From Dipteris shenzhenensis (taxonomy: Eukaryota; Polypodiophyta; Polypodiopsida; Gleicheniales), in NCBI GenBank assembly GCA_047967505.1, contig CM106541.1: a DNA stretch of 64,000 nucleotides; one strand, written 5' to 3'. Shown one piece after another: positions 10,471 to 22,450 of the stretch (within the stretch, counting starts at the first letter, position 1; each line of letters opens with the position of its first letter). The translations under genes and the position numbers were made by a program. The notes beneath the pieces are model-generated. The model saw only the letters and a program-made list of their open reading frames with translations, was not told where the DNA came from and did no database searches.

Positions 10471-11197
10471 AATAGAAACAATGGATTTAGATGCATTATT
10501 GCAAAGCCAATTCTTAGTTTATGACTTGGACTTTGTGGAAAAGAACCCAATGAATAAAAATGCTCTCTTATATCTTAAACATGTATATCAATGCCTTACA
10601 TATGAACAATTGAAAGAGATCTTGTTTCAACAAGCATTATCTAACCCAAGTACAAGTACAACCCCATGGCACATTCTCTCTACAATTTTCGTGAACGATA
10701 CATTGACTGTTAATATGGTTCAAAACTTACTTTTGAATTCATCAAGCTCTCGTGTGATAGTTGCAGATATTCTTAATTGCTTCCACAAGACTTTTGGAAC
10801 AACATTTACTTTGCTTTGCTTCAATGGTAAGACACTTGAAAATAAAACAACTATAGGACCAACAAAACATTCTATTGTTCATACACGATTGTTAGATGAG
10901 TCGAAGTCAATTTGCACAATCATGCCACTAGTCCGATTTAATATAAAGTGCACATATTTAAAGTGGAATCAAGACGATGAAACAAAATTGCAAAATTTAA
11001 TCCTTGAAAATCTTAAAGAATCTGCCAAAACCATTGCTGCAGAAAAGTTCCCCTCTCTAGATCACCATAACAATTACACAATCCAAAGCACATTGAACAA
11101 AATCTACAAGCTTAGAAAAATAATGCCATTTCCAAGTTCTATTGCACAACAGAATATCACACAATTAATAGAAACAAATAATTTGAGATTGATATGA
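10370..11197 (+). CDS. Uncharacterised ORF, 275 aa, upstream of Helitron Rep
   Basis: An uninterrupted plus-strand frame that ends four bases into the next open frame at 11194. The protein is rich in Leu, Asn, Ser and Lys and lacks Cys clusters, transmembrane segments or known catalytic motifs. Its position directly before the Cys-rich Rep N-terminus suggests a Helitron-associated region. The first residues overlap the tail of the preceding interrupted coding region in another frame, so the true start is uncertain. Function unknown. Confidence 0.4.
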   Translation: MANLSRQNLVAASLSMLSSIYSLRVPVICLVESKIETMDLDALLQSQFLVYDLDFVEKNPMNKNALLYLKHVYQCLTYEQLKEILFQQALSNPSTSTTPWHILSTIFVNDTLTVNMVQNLLLNSSSSRVIVADILNCFHKTFGTTFTLLCFNGKTLENKTTIGPTKHSIVHTRLLDESKSICTIMPLVRFNIKCTYLKWNQDDETKLQNLILENLKESAKTIAAEKFPSLDHHNNYTIQSTLNKIYKLRKIMPFPSSIAQQNITQLIETNNLRLI

Positions 11198-13350
11198 CCC
11201 AACCAACTAAATCAATCATAAGTTGTAAAAGAAAACGAAATGTTGTTTCTTTTATAGATCAATATGAGAAAAAAAATTTGGAGACACCTAGTTTTCAATG
11301 CACTTGTTGTGGATCTTTGAAATTTTTTTCCAACATGAAAAATATAAAATCAGACATGGCAATATTTCTTCAGGCAAGTAAAATTGATGCAACAAACTTG
11401 AATTTATCGAAGAACATGTTATGTTCTCAATGTTACAAACATGTTAAAAATGAGAAAATGCCTTCATTGTCTTTAAAAACCATAAAGATGGCTATTAAAA
11501 AAAAAATCACTAGCCAGCTTAATGACATTGAAGCATGCTTAATCTCACTTCGAATACCTTTTGCTCAAATAAGAGAGCTAAATTATGAAGGTCAATTTGG
11601 TTTTGCATGGGCGTGTTGTTAATGTTTTTGCCAATGTTGATAGAGCTCAACAAGTACCACCAAGATTTCTACACCAACATGAGATGGTAGCACTTGCAAT
11701 CAAATGCAAGCTCGCATATAAACATGAGTGGCATAGTGCGATCAATAACCACAATGCTAGCACTACCAGAATTATTGGAATCTCCACTATACAAATAATG
11801 TAAATTAAAATGAACACATTGTGGGAAATTCATATAAAATCTTATCAAATGAAAGAAAAAGAACATGAAGAAAATGAAGAACAAAACATTGAAGACCATG
11901 AGAATGACTTCTTTGATACTGATACTTTGGTCCATGGAATATATACTAGCCAACAAGTTGTTGACTTTGAAGATAAAACTTTTGTTGTAGCTCCTTCAAA
12001 GGGATTTGCCCCATTGAGCATTTTCAAAGACAAATTTTGTGAGGAGCTTGCATACCCAAAACTATTCTATGGTAATGAACATAGCTACAACATTCCAACG
12101 CATACTTCATACCAAGACATTGCTTCTTGGGAACTTGTAAACATGGATTGACGATTTGCACTATCAATCGAAAACATTTTTTTCAAAACAATGAAAGTTC
12201 TTGTCAAGCACGTACTGTCATCCTCTTGGGTTTGCATGCGCAAAGCACAAACAAAGGGAAGAACATTCCAAGTGAAGGGTGCAATCTTGGACACAAATAT
12301 TGAGAAACTCTTGAAATCAAACATTGGGTACAAAGATTTTGCACACCTTCCTACTTCAGCAGACTACAAATATTCACTCAAGAAGAATGTATTTGCAATG
12401 ATAAGGCAATTAGGGTCTCCAACTTTCTTTGTAACACTGTCTTCAGCTGAAAGATTGTGGAAACCTCTTTTAGATTGTTTGCACAAGCTTTATCCAAGCA
12501 CAACAAATGAGCAAGAAGAAAATGCAAATGTACAGATAAGACAACTCATACACTCAGATCCAATAACTATAGCACAATATTACCTTCACAAATTCCAAGC
12601 TCTTAAACATCTGCTTAAGAAAGATAATAACATTCTAGGAAAAATTAATGACTTTTTCTTTGTAGAGGAAGCCAACATGATCATTGCCTAATTTGGATTG
12701 AAAATGCACCTATATATGGGATATCAACAAATGAAGAGGTTGTGGCTTTTGTAGATAACTACATTTCGTGCAACATATCTTTATTTCAACTTCAAGAAAA
12801 CCACATTCAAACACATAAACATCGCAAAACATGCTTTAAAAGAAAGACAAAATATAGGTTTGGCTTTCCAAGACCACTAATGGCCAAAACATGTATACTG
12901 TTTCCAATTAAAAATCATGACAAACTTCATGCCCTCAAAAGCAACATGAAAAACATGCAACTTATTTTGAACGATCAATCTACGATGTTATTGGACTATG
13001 ACCCCTTTTTGAAAGCAATTGGTCTTAGTGAATAAGAATACATCTCAACACTTCAAGCATCAATTTCACAACCAACTGTACTCTTAAAAAGACATCCTAA
13101 AGACAGTTTTACAAATAATTTCAACACACAACTTTGTCCAAATTATGGGGTACAAACATAGACATTCAATTTATACTTAATCCACACGGGGCAGCCTCAT
13201 ACTACACCTCTTATATTACAAAAATTGACAAGGAAACAACTAAAGCAGCAAAAATTGCTATTTCCCAAAGCAATATGTCAAATGCTGCACCAAACAAACG
13301 TATTCACAAAGTCACGGCAATGCAATCCTCAACACCCAACACATAAGTTC
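11194..13350 (+). pseudogene. Helitron Rep (HUH nuclease) region
   Basis: Starts with a CTCC...CSQC zinc-type cluster and the LISLRIPFAQIRELNYEGQFG block typical of Helitron proteins. Next come PLSIFKDKF-EELAYPKLF, AMIRQLGSPTFFVTLSSAE, a CRGSQHDHCLIWIENAP stretch carrying the two metal-binding His (codons at 12676-12678 and 12682-12684), VDNYISC, a HKHRKTC and FGFP block, and NIDIQF-YYTSYITK with the paired Tyr. In the family these residues nick and rejoin single-stranded DNA. Frameshifts are evident near 11607 (an extra T in a T-run), near 12660 before the HUH motif, and near 13130; stops also occur. The domain is complete in order but dead. Confidence 0.8.
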
Positions 13351-13879
13351 CCAATAAGCAAAAGCAGTATACCTTGTTCTCTCTTTACTGCCATCAACAA
13401 GCTCCACACGTCAATTCCAATATATAAATACGAACATAGCAAACAATCAAACTCTTTTGCTCAAAAGACGAGAACAACTAGAGATTCTTCTGACTTGAGA
13501 GCATAGACATATATTTGGAAGACATAATCTCCAAATACCTCAAATGTGACTCCAGCCTCTTACATATTTGTCTTGCAACATTTGCTAGTGAATATTCAAT
13601 CTCAAAATCCAAAACAAGAAAAATTAAAAACGCAAAAATCATTTGTTTCAACAACTACAATCAATTCACTAATCCTGAAAATTACTATCGAGAGCTTTGC
13701 ATTTTGTACATGCCTTGTTGCAAATATGAGCCAACATTGGATAATGATTTACCTACTTGTGGCATGACATCTGTAACGAACACAAACACATCATAAACAT
13801 AAACAAGGACAAATATAACAAACTTATTCCAAAATTGCCATCAATAAGCAACAACAACACAACATCAAGCTCAACATCA

Positions 13880-15326
13880 AGATCTAATGTATCATCCATA
13901 AACAAAGAAATGTACGATATTGGAATTGAGTTGCACAACAGAGAAAAGAAAAATTGTTTTCAAAACAATTCTTTTATTACTTACAGACTAATTCCAAATG
14001 TAGAATACCACAAGTCTTTGCGCTTGCTCAACAAGGAATAGAGACTCCTTCTTGAAGAGATAATGTTGAAGAAAAGACTCTCACCACAAAAAACAATTCA
14101 TCTATTCCTCACAGGTAACGCAGGAACTGGAAAAACATTCACTTTGATGGCTATTGTGCAATCACTCTTAAGATACTACTCGCATAAAGAAACCTCCAAC
14201 ATTGAACTTCCTAAAGTTGTCCTTCTTGCATACATAGGCAAAGCTGCCTTTAACATTGGTGGTACAACAATCCATGTAGCTTTGCACTTGCCTTTAATAG
14301 CATCCCACTACACAAGTCTCTCAGCTGAAAAGCTCCAAGAACTATCTTAACTTTACAAAGACCTTGTCCTAGTTGTTTTTAACAAAGTGTCTTTAATAGG
14401 ACATAACACATTGGTTATAGCAGCAAATATGCACTTACGTGAGATTAAACATAACCATCTTCAAACATTTGGAGGCATAGATGTAATTCTTTGTGGAGAT
14501 CTTTGTCAAGCAAGCCCAACCAAGGATTCATGGCTCTTTGTAGAACAACCAAGCAACACACAAATGATGTCCTCTTATTGGAAGGAAATTTCATCCTATA
14601 TGAACTACTTATACCAATGAGACAAAGAAACAAAAACTTCATTGACCTACTAAACAGAATTAGAATAGGTGAACACACGAAAGACTTGGACATTGAATAC
14701 ATAAACCACCATTACTTGTGCAACAACCACTCAATAAAGAAAACATTCCTCATTTGTTTTACACTAATGTTTCAAAAGATATTGAAAACAAAAAAGTTTT
14801 AGAGCTCTTGCAAGAGCCTCCACATATTTTGCAAGCAATTGACACAAGACACAAGGCCTATAGTAAAACAATAACTATTCTAACAAACCCAAATAACACA
14901 TTTGGTTTGCACCAAACATTGCATTTAAAGCCAGGCATGATAGTCAAAATTTGTTCAGGAAACTTAGACATTTTAGATGGACTAGTTAAGGGCTCTGATG
15001 AAATATTCAAGAGCTCCAACCAAACAATAAAGCCAAATGTTGTTTGGATTCTTTTTAACAACAACATAGGGAAAAAGGCAAGGATGAACAATGCACACCT
15101 TTATTCTGACCGGATCCCTCACTCTTGAACTCATATGCTTGCAATCACAAGAGAATTTCAAATAGGAAACAACTTCCTCAACACAATTTCTCACCATCAA
15201 TTTCCAATTCAACCAGCCGCTGCTAGAACTATACACAAATCCCAAGGATTAACAATGGATTCCCTCACCTTCGACCCCTCTTCCATAAGGTCACATGGAC
15301 TAGAGTTCCGCTTTCAAAGAAGGTGA
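13880..15326 (+). pseudogene. Helitron PIF1-type helicase region
   Basis: Walker A GNAGTGKT lies at about 14117-14140. The Walker B region reads VVFNKVSLIG where the family has a DE pair, so both acidic residues that activate water are Asn-Lys here. Further on are FGGIDVILCGDLCQ (motif III-like), MRQRNKNFIDLLNRIR, a LKPGMIVKI and LDGLVKGS block, and TIHKSQGLTMDSLTF near the end. This is superfamily 1B helicase order. Frames are broken around 14350, 14620, 14760 and 15130. A true end after about 15326 is not clear. Confidence 0.8.
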
Positions 15327-15330
15327 AGCA

Positions 15331-16650
15331 TACCGATGACTTCCTTCCTTTCATTTCTTTTTTTTGCTTTGGTGCTTACGCTCGAGTGGTTTGCTGTTTG
15401 GAGACAGAATTTCCCGAGTCTGCTCTGCTGAGGAGTTTGAATACTTCCACGACGAAGCTATTTCAGGCTGTAAAGGTATGACGCTCTGTCCACAACATGA
15501 CTCCGATAGAAGCTCCGAGCTGAAGCCAAAAATGCACGAAAAGGTGCTCAAATCAAAGTATCACTATGCACGATCCATCGCCGCTGTGATTATGGTTGTC
15601 CACTGAAAGGATGTCATAGTCATAGCTATGGCGAGAAAGGGATGAAGATGGAGGCGAGGGGATGCAGAAACACGGTGCGAGAGGCGGGGATTATGTAGTG
15701 TGGATTCTCAAGGACACGTGAGAGGGGCTAAGGGACCGAAGCTGGTACTTTGGACATTCTAAGGATAGTGGAAATTAGTGTGATCAGCTTGTGGATTCTG
15801 ATCTTTTTTCTGTCGTACTTTCAATCAAGGTGCCTCATCCGCTGCATAATTTTGGATTGATCCTGGCAAACGAATTTACTTTCAGTCAAATATCCTCGAA
15901 TTCGGATGAATTTCGGCTAAAGTTTTTACTTTCGTTGTGCAGAGAACGCTAGGAGATCTTTCATCCAAGCCCAAGGAGAAGCCTGTAAAAAGGTTGTTCG
16001 TCACCTCTTGCATCCCCACCTCTGCCTCCGCCTCCTGCGGGAACCATGATACATTCCAGTGTCGTTATCCCAAGGTCATTGCCCAATAAATGCGCCACCC
16101 CCATCGTCGTCGGCCACCCTCTCTCCACCAGTTGGGCCGCCAGTGATATTCTCTATTAGTCTCCTTGTCTCCTTCAGGTTGCTGCTCATGTCTTCATCCA
16201 CCCGAACATCTTCCAATTCTTGCGGCTCAATGAGTTGCTGCTAAAGGGTCTTTCATATGCAATTTAGCCACGAACTGTAGTGGGACGCACTGTATGTCAT
16301 CAAGTTGTTGACCCCATTGTAATTTTGACAACCAAGCACACTTTGCAAACCATGGTTCTTGTGACACCTCGACGGGTTCATTCATTGCCCTCAGTATTTT
16401 TTGCAGATGTAGTGCTGGCCTTAGAAGTTCCCATGCAAATAAAACAAGAAGATGTGTCGACTCACAACAAGTTGAAAGTCATATGTATCGAAGCAGCAGA
16501 AGTTCCTCTTAGAGAACCAAAATCGAATTTGCATGCAGCTGGTCAAGGATTACATTCAGGTTTTCATTTTTGTGTTAATGGGTTATTAGCATTTGTTAAT
16601 TGCTCTTCAGAGTAGCATGAAAACAACGTGATCATGTTGTTTATCAAAAG
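15331..16650. other. No recognised gene; possible exon remnants
   Basis: Mixed-composition DNA without a long clean frame. A short open stretch ends in an AAG-GTATGA junction at about 15476, and an acceptor-like TTTCGTTGTGCAG occurs near 15940, so an old intron is possible, but no protein family is recognisable. It may include the lost 3' end of the Helitron. Confidence 0.25.
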
Positions 16651-16654
16651 AATC

Positions 16655-16830
16655 ACCAAGAAATCGGATAAAACTATCGCTGGTCTTATATAACCAACGG
16701 TAGTAATAGCATTATTGACAGTAATGTTCATTATCCTGGTGGTATAAATACCGACGGTAATATACACCGCGTCGGAATAATGAAAATTACCGCCGGTAGT
16801 ATCTTATGTACCGACGATGCTATGGGTTGC
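16655..16830. repeat. Left array of TACCGNCGGTA-like repeats
   Basis: Short semi-palindromic units recur: CCAACGGTAGTAATAG, AATACCGACGGTAATA, ATTACCGCCGGTAGTAT, TACCGACGATGC. Such clustered units resemble the subterminal repeats that CACTA-type transposases bind. A matching array lies at 21225-21505. No CACTA terminus is firmly identified here. Confidence 0.5.
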
Positions 16831-17332
16831 AGATTTTCAGTTTTCCATGCATCTCGGACCCCGATGCTATATATTGGTGGAAATGGTGATAGAGGCTCGT
16901 CATTCGATCCGGTTGTGATTCATATCCCGATAAAGCCTTTGGTAAGTTGGGAAAGAAAGTGAACCACGATTTGGATCTGAATAGTTGTAAGGCTATGTGG
17001 GGGAGAGTGAGTCAGCATTCACTATACTTGTGGGTGTGGTTTTCTCCTCCAATTCCTTGTGTCTTGGGGAAATTGTAGACCATGAACACGAGGGAGCCTA
17101 GTGGATGCGAGTGTTTGTTGTGTGTTCTTGAGGATGTGGTCTATACTCTGACTCCTTGCGTTTTGGGGAACTTGTGGACCACGATCACGAGTGCCAATGA
17201 ATGTAATTGTTAGAGTGAGGAGTCTTGACTCTTAAGCTAAGGGCCTTAGGTATGGAGAGAAGGGGGAAACGAGATGGCAATGATTTGAGCAGAAATAGGG
17301 CACATGTTGTGACTACGAATGTACAATAAAAA

Positions 17333-17955
17333 ATGCCCGAAACTAAAAATGCTCATCCACAATCTTCAAGACGAGTTGTGACTAGGCAAACTATGGATGC
17401 ATCGAGTCACGCCCATGCTAGTATTCATATGCCTGAAAATGTTCCTGGGGTTAAACAAGAAGAGGATCTCATTGCCGAAATAAGCACTACCCCTATGCTT
17501 GATCCACCCTATGAGGTTGTTAACCAAGATACGGGGAGAGGATTTATGCAGGTGTCACAATCCTCTCAAAGAGGTATTCCACATGCACAAGGGGAAAAAC
17601 GTAAGTCACATGGTCCAAAATGAGGCTTTGCCATTAATGTTCGTGACTACGTTGAGTGGAAATGCAAGTACTGTGGAATACAAAAATCTGGGGGAGCACC
17701 TCACATAAGGGGCCACTTGCTTGGTGACTCAAGAAAGAGCATTCAATGATGTGCGACCCCAGGAGCTGCTGTAATAGCTCGCACCTTAATAGAGAAGTTG
17801 CAATCTTCTGGAAAAATACGAAGGAAAGTCAAGGTGTAAGTGGAGTAGAGTTTGTAAGCATACAAGATGACGAAAGTACAAGTGTTGCAGGCTCCCATGC
17901 CAAAACTCCTTGTGTGGACACTAGCATGCAATGGATAGCATCAGGCGGGATATCG
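17333..17955 (+). pseudogene. hAT-type transposase N-terminus with BED zinc finger
   Basis: After a variable N-terminus the plus strand encodes YVEWKCKYCGIQKSGGA-HIRGHLLG..., a BED zinc finger (CX2C ... HX4-5H/C) of the kind that lets plant hAT transposases bind their ends. The finger lies at about 17640-17760 in a different frame from the first 97 codons, with a stop at about 17621 and another where a Cys-rich end is expected. A linker (VEFVSIQDDEST) follows to about 17955, where the reading direction of the hAT sequence flips. The catalytic D-D part of the RNase-H-like core is absent. Confidence 0.65.
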
Positions 17956-18960
17956 TAGGTCCATTTTGGAACTTTCCCCTCATATCCCACATCTCCTAAT
18001 GTTTTCAAGATCTTATGATTGGCATAGATGTACTCTAACTTCTCAGCCCAATCCTCTAGAAGTCTATTTTGTAAAGTACTATGAATGTACTTGTAATGAC
18101 TCCAGTTTCTTTCTGAGCCCGAGTTTGAGCATGTCTGAGAAAGAACCCTCATTGCAATTGGGCGTAGAAGCTCACATATGCCACCATTCATCATCCACCA
18201 TTTCCAAAAGCAGATGTAGTTTTTGCCAATGCTTGAACATCGCTCGATGCAAACAACCCCTCCTTGCATCGAGACTTGGCTAACTTGTTACAATACTTTG
18301 CAAACTCATGGTTGTGGGGATAATATTGTCGCACCACCTTATGAAAGTCATGCATTAAAATTGGGATCTCTTTGTCTTCGGGCTTTATATTCCACCAATT
18401 GGGGTCTAAAAGGTACCCAACACTATGCAATGGATTGTGAGCTTGCTCCCATCGCGGCCTAAACAATTGCCACAATTCCTTGTGTTTTGTAGCATTAAAT
18501 GGTCTTCTCTCATTCTCTTGGTCTGGGCGAGCAGGGGGATTGCTCGCAAATAAGAGCTTGCTCAATACTCCAAAAGTGCATCCATGCTTTTCCGATTGTT
18601 GGATCTTTTGAGTCCAAATCCCTAAGCACATATAAAATAGGTTTCATAACATTAGTAGCATCCTTAAACCATTTCCATAATGCAGGGGAATCCAGTGTTT
18701 CTTTGAGGGCATGCATTTTCTCCTTTGTTGCCCTATCGGTCAACTCTGACATCCATCGTTCAAATGCATCACAATGAAATGTCTCCATAAGAAAACTCCT
18801 AATTTTCACCAGGGATTGCAAAGTGTAGAAGTACATAGCAAATCTCATGCTAATTACAACATGGTAGAACCATCACGAGACATAAAGATTGCTTCAAGAC
18901 ATTGCTTCAGTCGTATTAACTTCACGATGTCTCGAGCCTCACAAACAATAACTTGAAGCA
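17956..18960 (-). pseudogene. hAT transposase rear half, inverted
   Basis: The minus strand reads MRFAMYFYTLQSLVKIRSFL, ALWKWFKDATNVMKPILYVL and, near the end, RVLSQTCSNSGSERNWSHYK with NRLLEDWAEKLEYIYANHKI. This is the conserved hAT C-terminal dimerisation region (family pattern: LSQ..SSSACERNWS.F). Three overlapping frames are needed, so frameshifts are present. It lies between a plus-strand BED finger and a plus-strand acidic tail that would precede and follow it in a normal transposase, so it is best read as an in-place inversion within one ancestral gene. Confidence 0.75.
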
Positions 18961-18966
18961 ATCCCA

Positions 18967-19145
18967 TCGTTGCAGATTCCAGAACCCCAAGAAGAGGATA
19001 AAACTAGGATTGATGGTGCAACATCTGAGAATGATAGCGATGAGGAGGATGAATCTAATGAAGATGAAGGAAATAATATTCACCCTCCACATGGGTCTAA
19101 AGACGAGGACATTGATGGTGAACATGATGAGGATAGTCACTTGTG
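18967..19145 (+). pseudogene. Acidic tail, probably hAT transposase C-terminus
   Basis: An open plus-strand stretch ending in TGA encodes an Asp/Glu-rich tail (ENDSDEEDESNEDEG and DEDIDGEHDEDSHL). Acidic tails follow the dimerisation domain in many plant hAT proteins. The assignment rests on position and composition only. Confidence 0.4.
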
Positions 19146-19149
19146 AATT

Positions 19150-20640
19150 TTGGCAATGATGGCAATAGGGTTTCGAATGTCATAGACAATTCTCCCTCAC
19201 ATTCTACTCTCTTTAAGATATCACTAGTCTCTATAGGTGGCTTTCTCTGATAAGCAATGCGATGCATTATTTGTTCATGTGCATGACACTTAATGGCATT
19301 AATAACATGAGAGGGAATCATTTTTTGATAATTCTCAAGATAACCCCAGGCATCTTCAAAAAATTGAATCATCTCAACAATGATCCATGCCAATGCATAG
19401 GTATCTACATGGCATGTATATCTACCTCTTAAGGCTACTTCTTGTAGCTCAGGTGCAAGCCACTTCTTCCGCCCATGCTCTTCCTCTTTCCTGCAAACTC
19501 TCTTAGCGAATTCGGCATGTGTCTCCAAATTCGGCATGTGTCTCCAAAGACTGCTTCTTCAGATGCTGGAATTCCTTACTCTCCAATAAGTCCATCTCCA
19601 TCCCCTAGCCTATGATGGCTACTCGGCATCTAGACTTTCCAACAAAATCCAATAAGATGTTTCTTGGGTGCAGGTTTTGTGTGCACCCACCTTCCTTCAT
19701 GTAGCCTTGCCAAACCATCCACAAGTGGATGGATGATATGGAGGAGATTCTCATAAAAGACATTGATTCGAGCAACATCTTCCTTCTCCAATGTAGCTTG
19801 GACTTCCCCGCTTGCTGTGGCCATCAAATTTGCTCCTCCTCTTAGAACATGGTGGAAGTAGTGTGTGAAGCTGCCTTGGTCCATTGGTAGAATTTGAAGG
19901 AACTGCAACAAGCTACCACCATTAAAGTATCACGTGATGGTCCACAATGGCTCTTCTTGAGTTGCTGTGATCACACATACAAGGACTGGGTGTAAAATCA
20001 GCATGAGCTATTCTCTCATTGCTTCTCATGTACGTGTCCCAATATTGCCCTTGTAGTTCTTTCCGACATATTCCATGTGATATGGCAACCCTGCAGCTCC
20101 TATCAACCACACTTTAAATACAATGCCATAGGGTCTTGAGCCGATTTTCTTGTCAACTTGGATCTCCCTCTCTATGACATAGGCCAAGATTGACACTTTG
20201 TCTATGTTACTAGACATGTGTTGTGCTTTTTGAACCTCATCACCTCTCAATGGTTGAGAGGGTATAGAGGCTGGCTACTCTTCACCTGCAGCTAGGGTCA
20301 TAGCTCGAACATAAGCTGATGCAGCCTTCTTTTCCCAGCTCTTAGCCACTATGACATGGCGATCTAACGCAATGCCTTACTCTTGTGCTTGGTCCATACA
20401 CACATCCATTGTGTTAATTTGAAGACATCAAAATCTTGTACAAGAGTAGGGTCTAAATTGCATGCTTTGTTGAAGCAGGTCTCTTCATTCCCAATAAACC
20501 TTTCAACCCAAAGCATGGCATCTATCTCCCATCGCACCCGACTCGCAAGGTCATCATGACCTTCAAACTGCAAACTCATCAAGAATCCTCTTCTTCATAG
20601 TGCTAACTCCCTCTAAACTAGACATGGTTGATTCCATCTC
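19150..20640 (-). pseudogene. Protein-kinase-like pseudogene
   Basis: Minus-strand pieces give kinase subdomains in order: IGSRPYGIVFKV (glycine-rich loop, near 20130), a GLARLHEGRWVHTKPAPKK catalytic-loop equivalent (near 19700), an ILLDFVGK DFG-like block (near 19640, other frame), KKWLAPELQEV (APE motif, near 19455) and YTCHVDTYALAWIIVEMI (subdomain IX). The HRD aspartate is missing (VHTK in place of VHRD), frames shift several times, and no start is clear. A host kinase fragment captured between the two repeat arrays is a reasonable reading; it could instead be a degraded local gene. Confidence 0.6.
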
Positions 20641-21224
20641 TCTTCTTCATGTTCTACACCCTAATAAAAAAGGCATTTCGAATGCTTCTCATCACTCTCT
20701 TGTGCTCGCCCTTACTTAGCTCTTCCCCTCTTTTCGCTTAGTGCCGGCGGTTGAGGCCATGCTTGCGATTAGATCTTTTTGTGTGTGTGCGGAAAGCTTT
20801 CTCTCTTGACACTAGCAGAATAGCTACAGTTGCCACACAATAGTGAGCAGGTAGGCATCTGACAATAACTCCCACCCTATGCATTCTTGATTTTTTTAAT
20901 TACATGAAATGCAAATGAGTTATCATGGTACGAATTAATGTAAAAGTTTGAAGACTAATAACTCTCAATGCAACAAATGATTCTTTCAATGCATGCATGC
21001 AGCAAATGTAAGGTAATTTCTTAAAAAATTTGACAAACCCCCCCCCTTTTTATGTGGAGGGCAAAGGAAACCTAGTTCCAGGTCGTGGTTCCAACTAGCC
21101 CCCCATCCTATTTAGGATGCAGGACCAGGAACCACTTCTTGGACCAGGCCCCTCGGTCAAGACTTGGAGGGAGGAGGATTTTTGACTCTTCTCAATCCAC
21201 TGTTAGTGAAAATGAAACCATCGG

Positions 21225-21505
21225 TTGGCTTATATCTTGGGGCAGTAGTACTACCGCCAGTAATTATTGTATTACTGCCATAGGAAGTAGTAGTACTACC
21301 GGCGATAAGTAACATACTACTACCGGCAGTGCTACTATTCTTAATGGGAATCCTTTAACTATCGATGTGAAATAAAATTACCGATGGTATGGTTAATACT
21401 ACCATCGATAGTATTGTGTTAAACTATTGATAGTAGTATTAGGTCTACTGCCAGTACTAGGATATCGCCAGTAGTGTTTGTACTACCATCGGTATGTATC
21501 CAGTT
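21225..21505. repeat. Right array of TACCGNCGGTA-like repeats
   Basis: Many short inverted units: GTAGTACTACCGCCAGTAA, TAGTACTACCGGCGATAAG, ACTACTACCGGCAGT, ATTACCGATGGTATGG, ATACTACCATCGATAGT. The pattern resembles the left array at 16655-16830. A GCCAGTAGTG near 21470 and a CACTAGCAGAATAG at about 20812 look like CACTA-type termini of a small element, but no matching target duplication was seen. Confidence 0.55.
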
Positions 21506-22450
21506 TCTAGGTCTGGGCCACTTGATAGCGTACATGAATATGCAATCCTTGTAGCCCGTACTAGTTGAGCAACTGTGGGGGCACCCAAGCGACCAACCAA
21601 GGGAAGTGCCACAGTGAAATAAGGAGGCACTCACAAAGTCACTAGGAGGGGCTTGGCCAAAGCACTACAACTCGCTGGCGAAAGAGGCCTACGCTAAAGG
21701 TACACAGTGAATGTATCTTTTGTTAATTTGCTCTAATTCTTTGCTCATCCCACAAGAACACACTATATCCAGGTGCTTTCTTTGCGAGCCATAGATTATC
21801 CACATACTGTTGCAAGTATGTTTGCTGCTGTCTCGATGTGAATGTGGACCTTTTTTTGGAGTAGTAGAGTTTTGCACCAAGCTACTTTAACAATCTTAGT
21901 TTTGTAAACATGTCTAAATAATGCAAAGTGCTGGCTATCTGAGTAAAAACAACTTCATAATCCAACTTTATCAAAACACTTTCTTGTGTTCATTATTGTG
22001 ATACTACTTACCTTGGAAAGTTTAATAGCTACACAAAATTCGATTGTGATTTTTGGTATAATTGTTGCATCGCATGACAATCATACTTTCACTCAACAAA
22101 TGCAGACTCTTTGAATCATTCTATGCTTGAAAACCTTCCGGGTAAAATTTAAAAACATAAATATTATGACAAAGCAACGTTTGGCTTAAGATTTCATAGG
22201 TAAGAAATGAGCACCAAACTATTGAGGCAACACATTTCTAACTAGCTTAGTGTGGGGCACAACAATGAAGCATCTACTAGTACATCAAGGGCTAGCTCCA
22301 GACCATTACCTACAGATGTCCATTGTAATAATCCTTCAGCTATCATACCTAGTAGACCAAACTTTGTAGCTGGCGCAAACACCCTACCTATTCTATCCAT
22401 AGGAAACCTTTGTGAGTTTTGTGCTACTTGTTTGCCTTCGAAGGGAAGCT
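21506..22450. other. No recognised feature
   Basis: Intergenic-looking DNA with only short, low-quality frames. No repeat family, splice pattern or motif was recognised. Confidence 0.3.

Larger units (their letters stand above)
9300..15330 (+). mobile_element. Decayed Helitron (Rep-helicase element)
   Basis: The coding remains appear in Helitron order on the plus strand: a Cys-rich N-terminal domain, a Rep/HUH nuclease (11194-13350) and a PIF1-type helicase (13880-15326). Helitrons move by rolling-circle replication. I could not find a firm 5' TC or a 3' hairpin plus CTRR end, so the edges are set by coding similarity. Multiple frameshifts and stops show it is inactive. Confidence 0.75.

Noticed and set aside
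11750-11775. CACTACCAGAATTATTGG as a CACTA terminus
   Set aside because: It lies inside the Helitron Rep region with no inverted partner; likely chance.
20812-21478. A small CACTA element from CACTAGCAG to CAGTAGTG
   Set aside because: The ends match only over about five bases plus a loose patch, and flanking triplets (TGA and TTT) do not form a target duplication.
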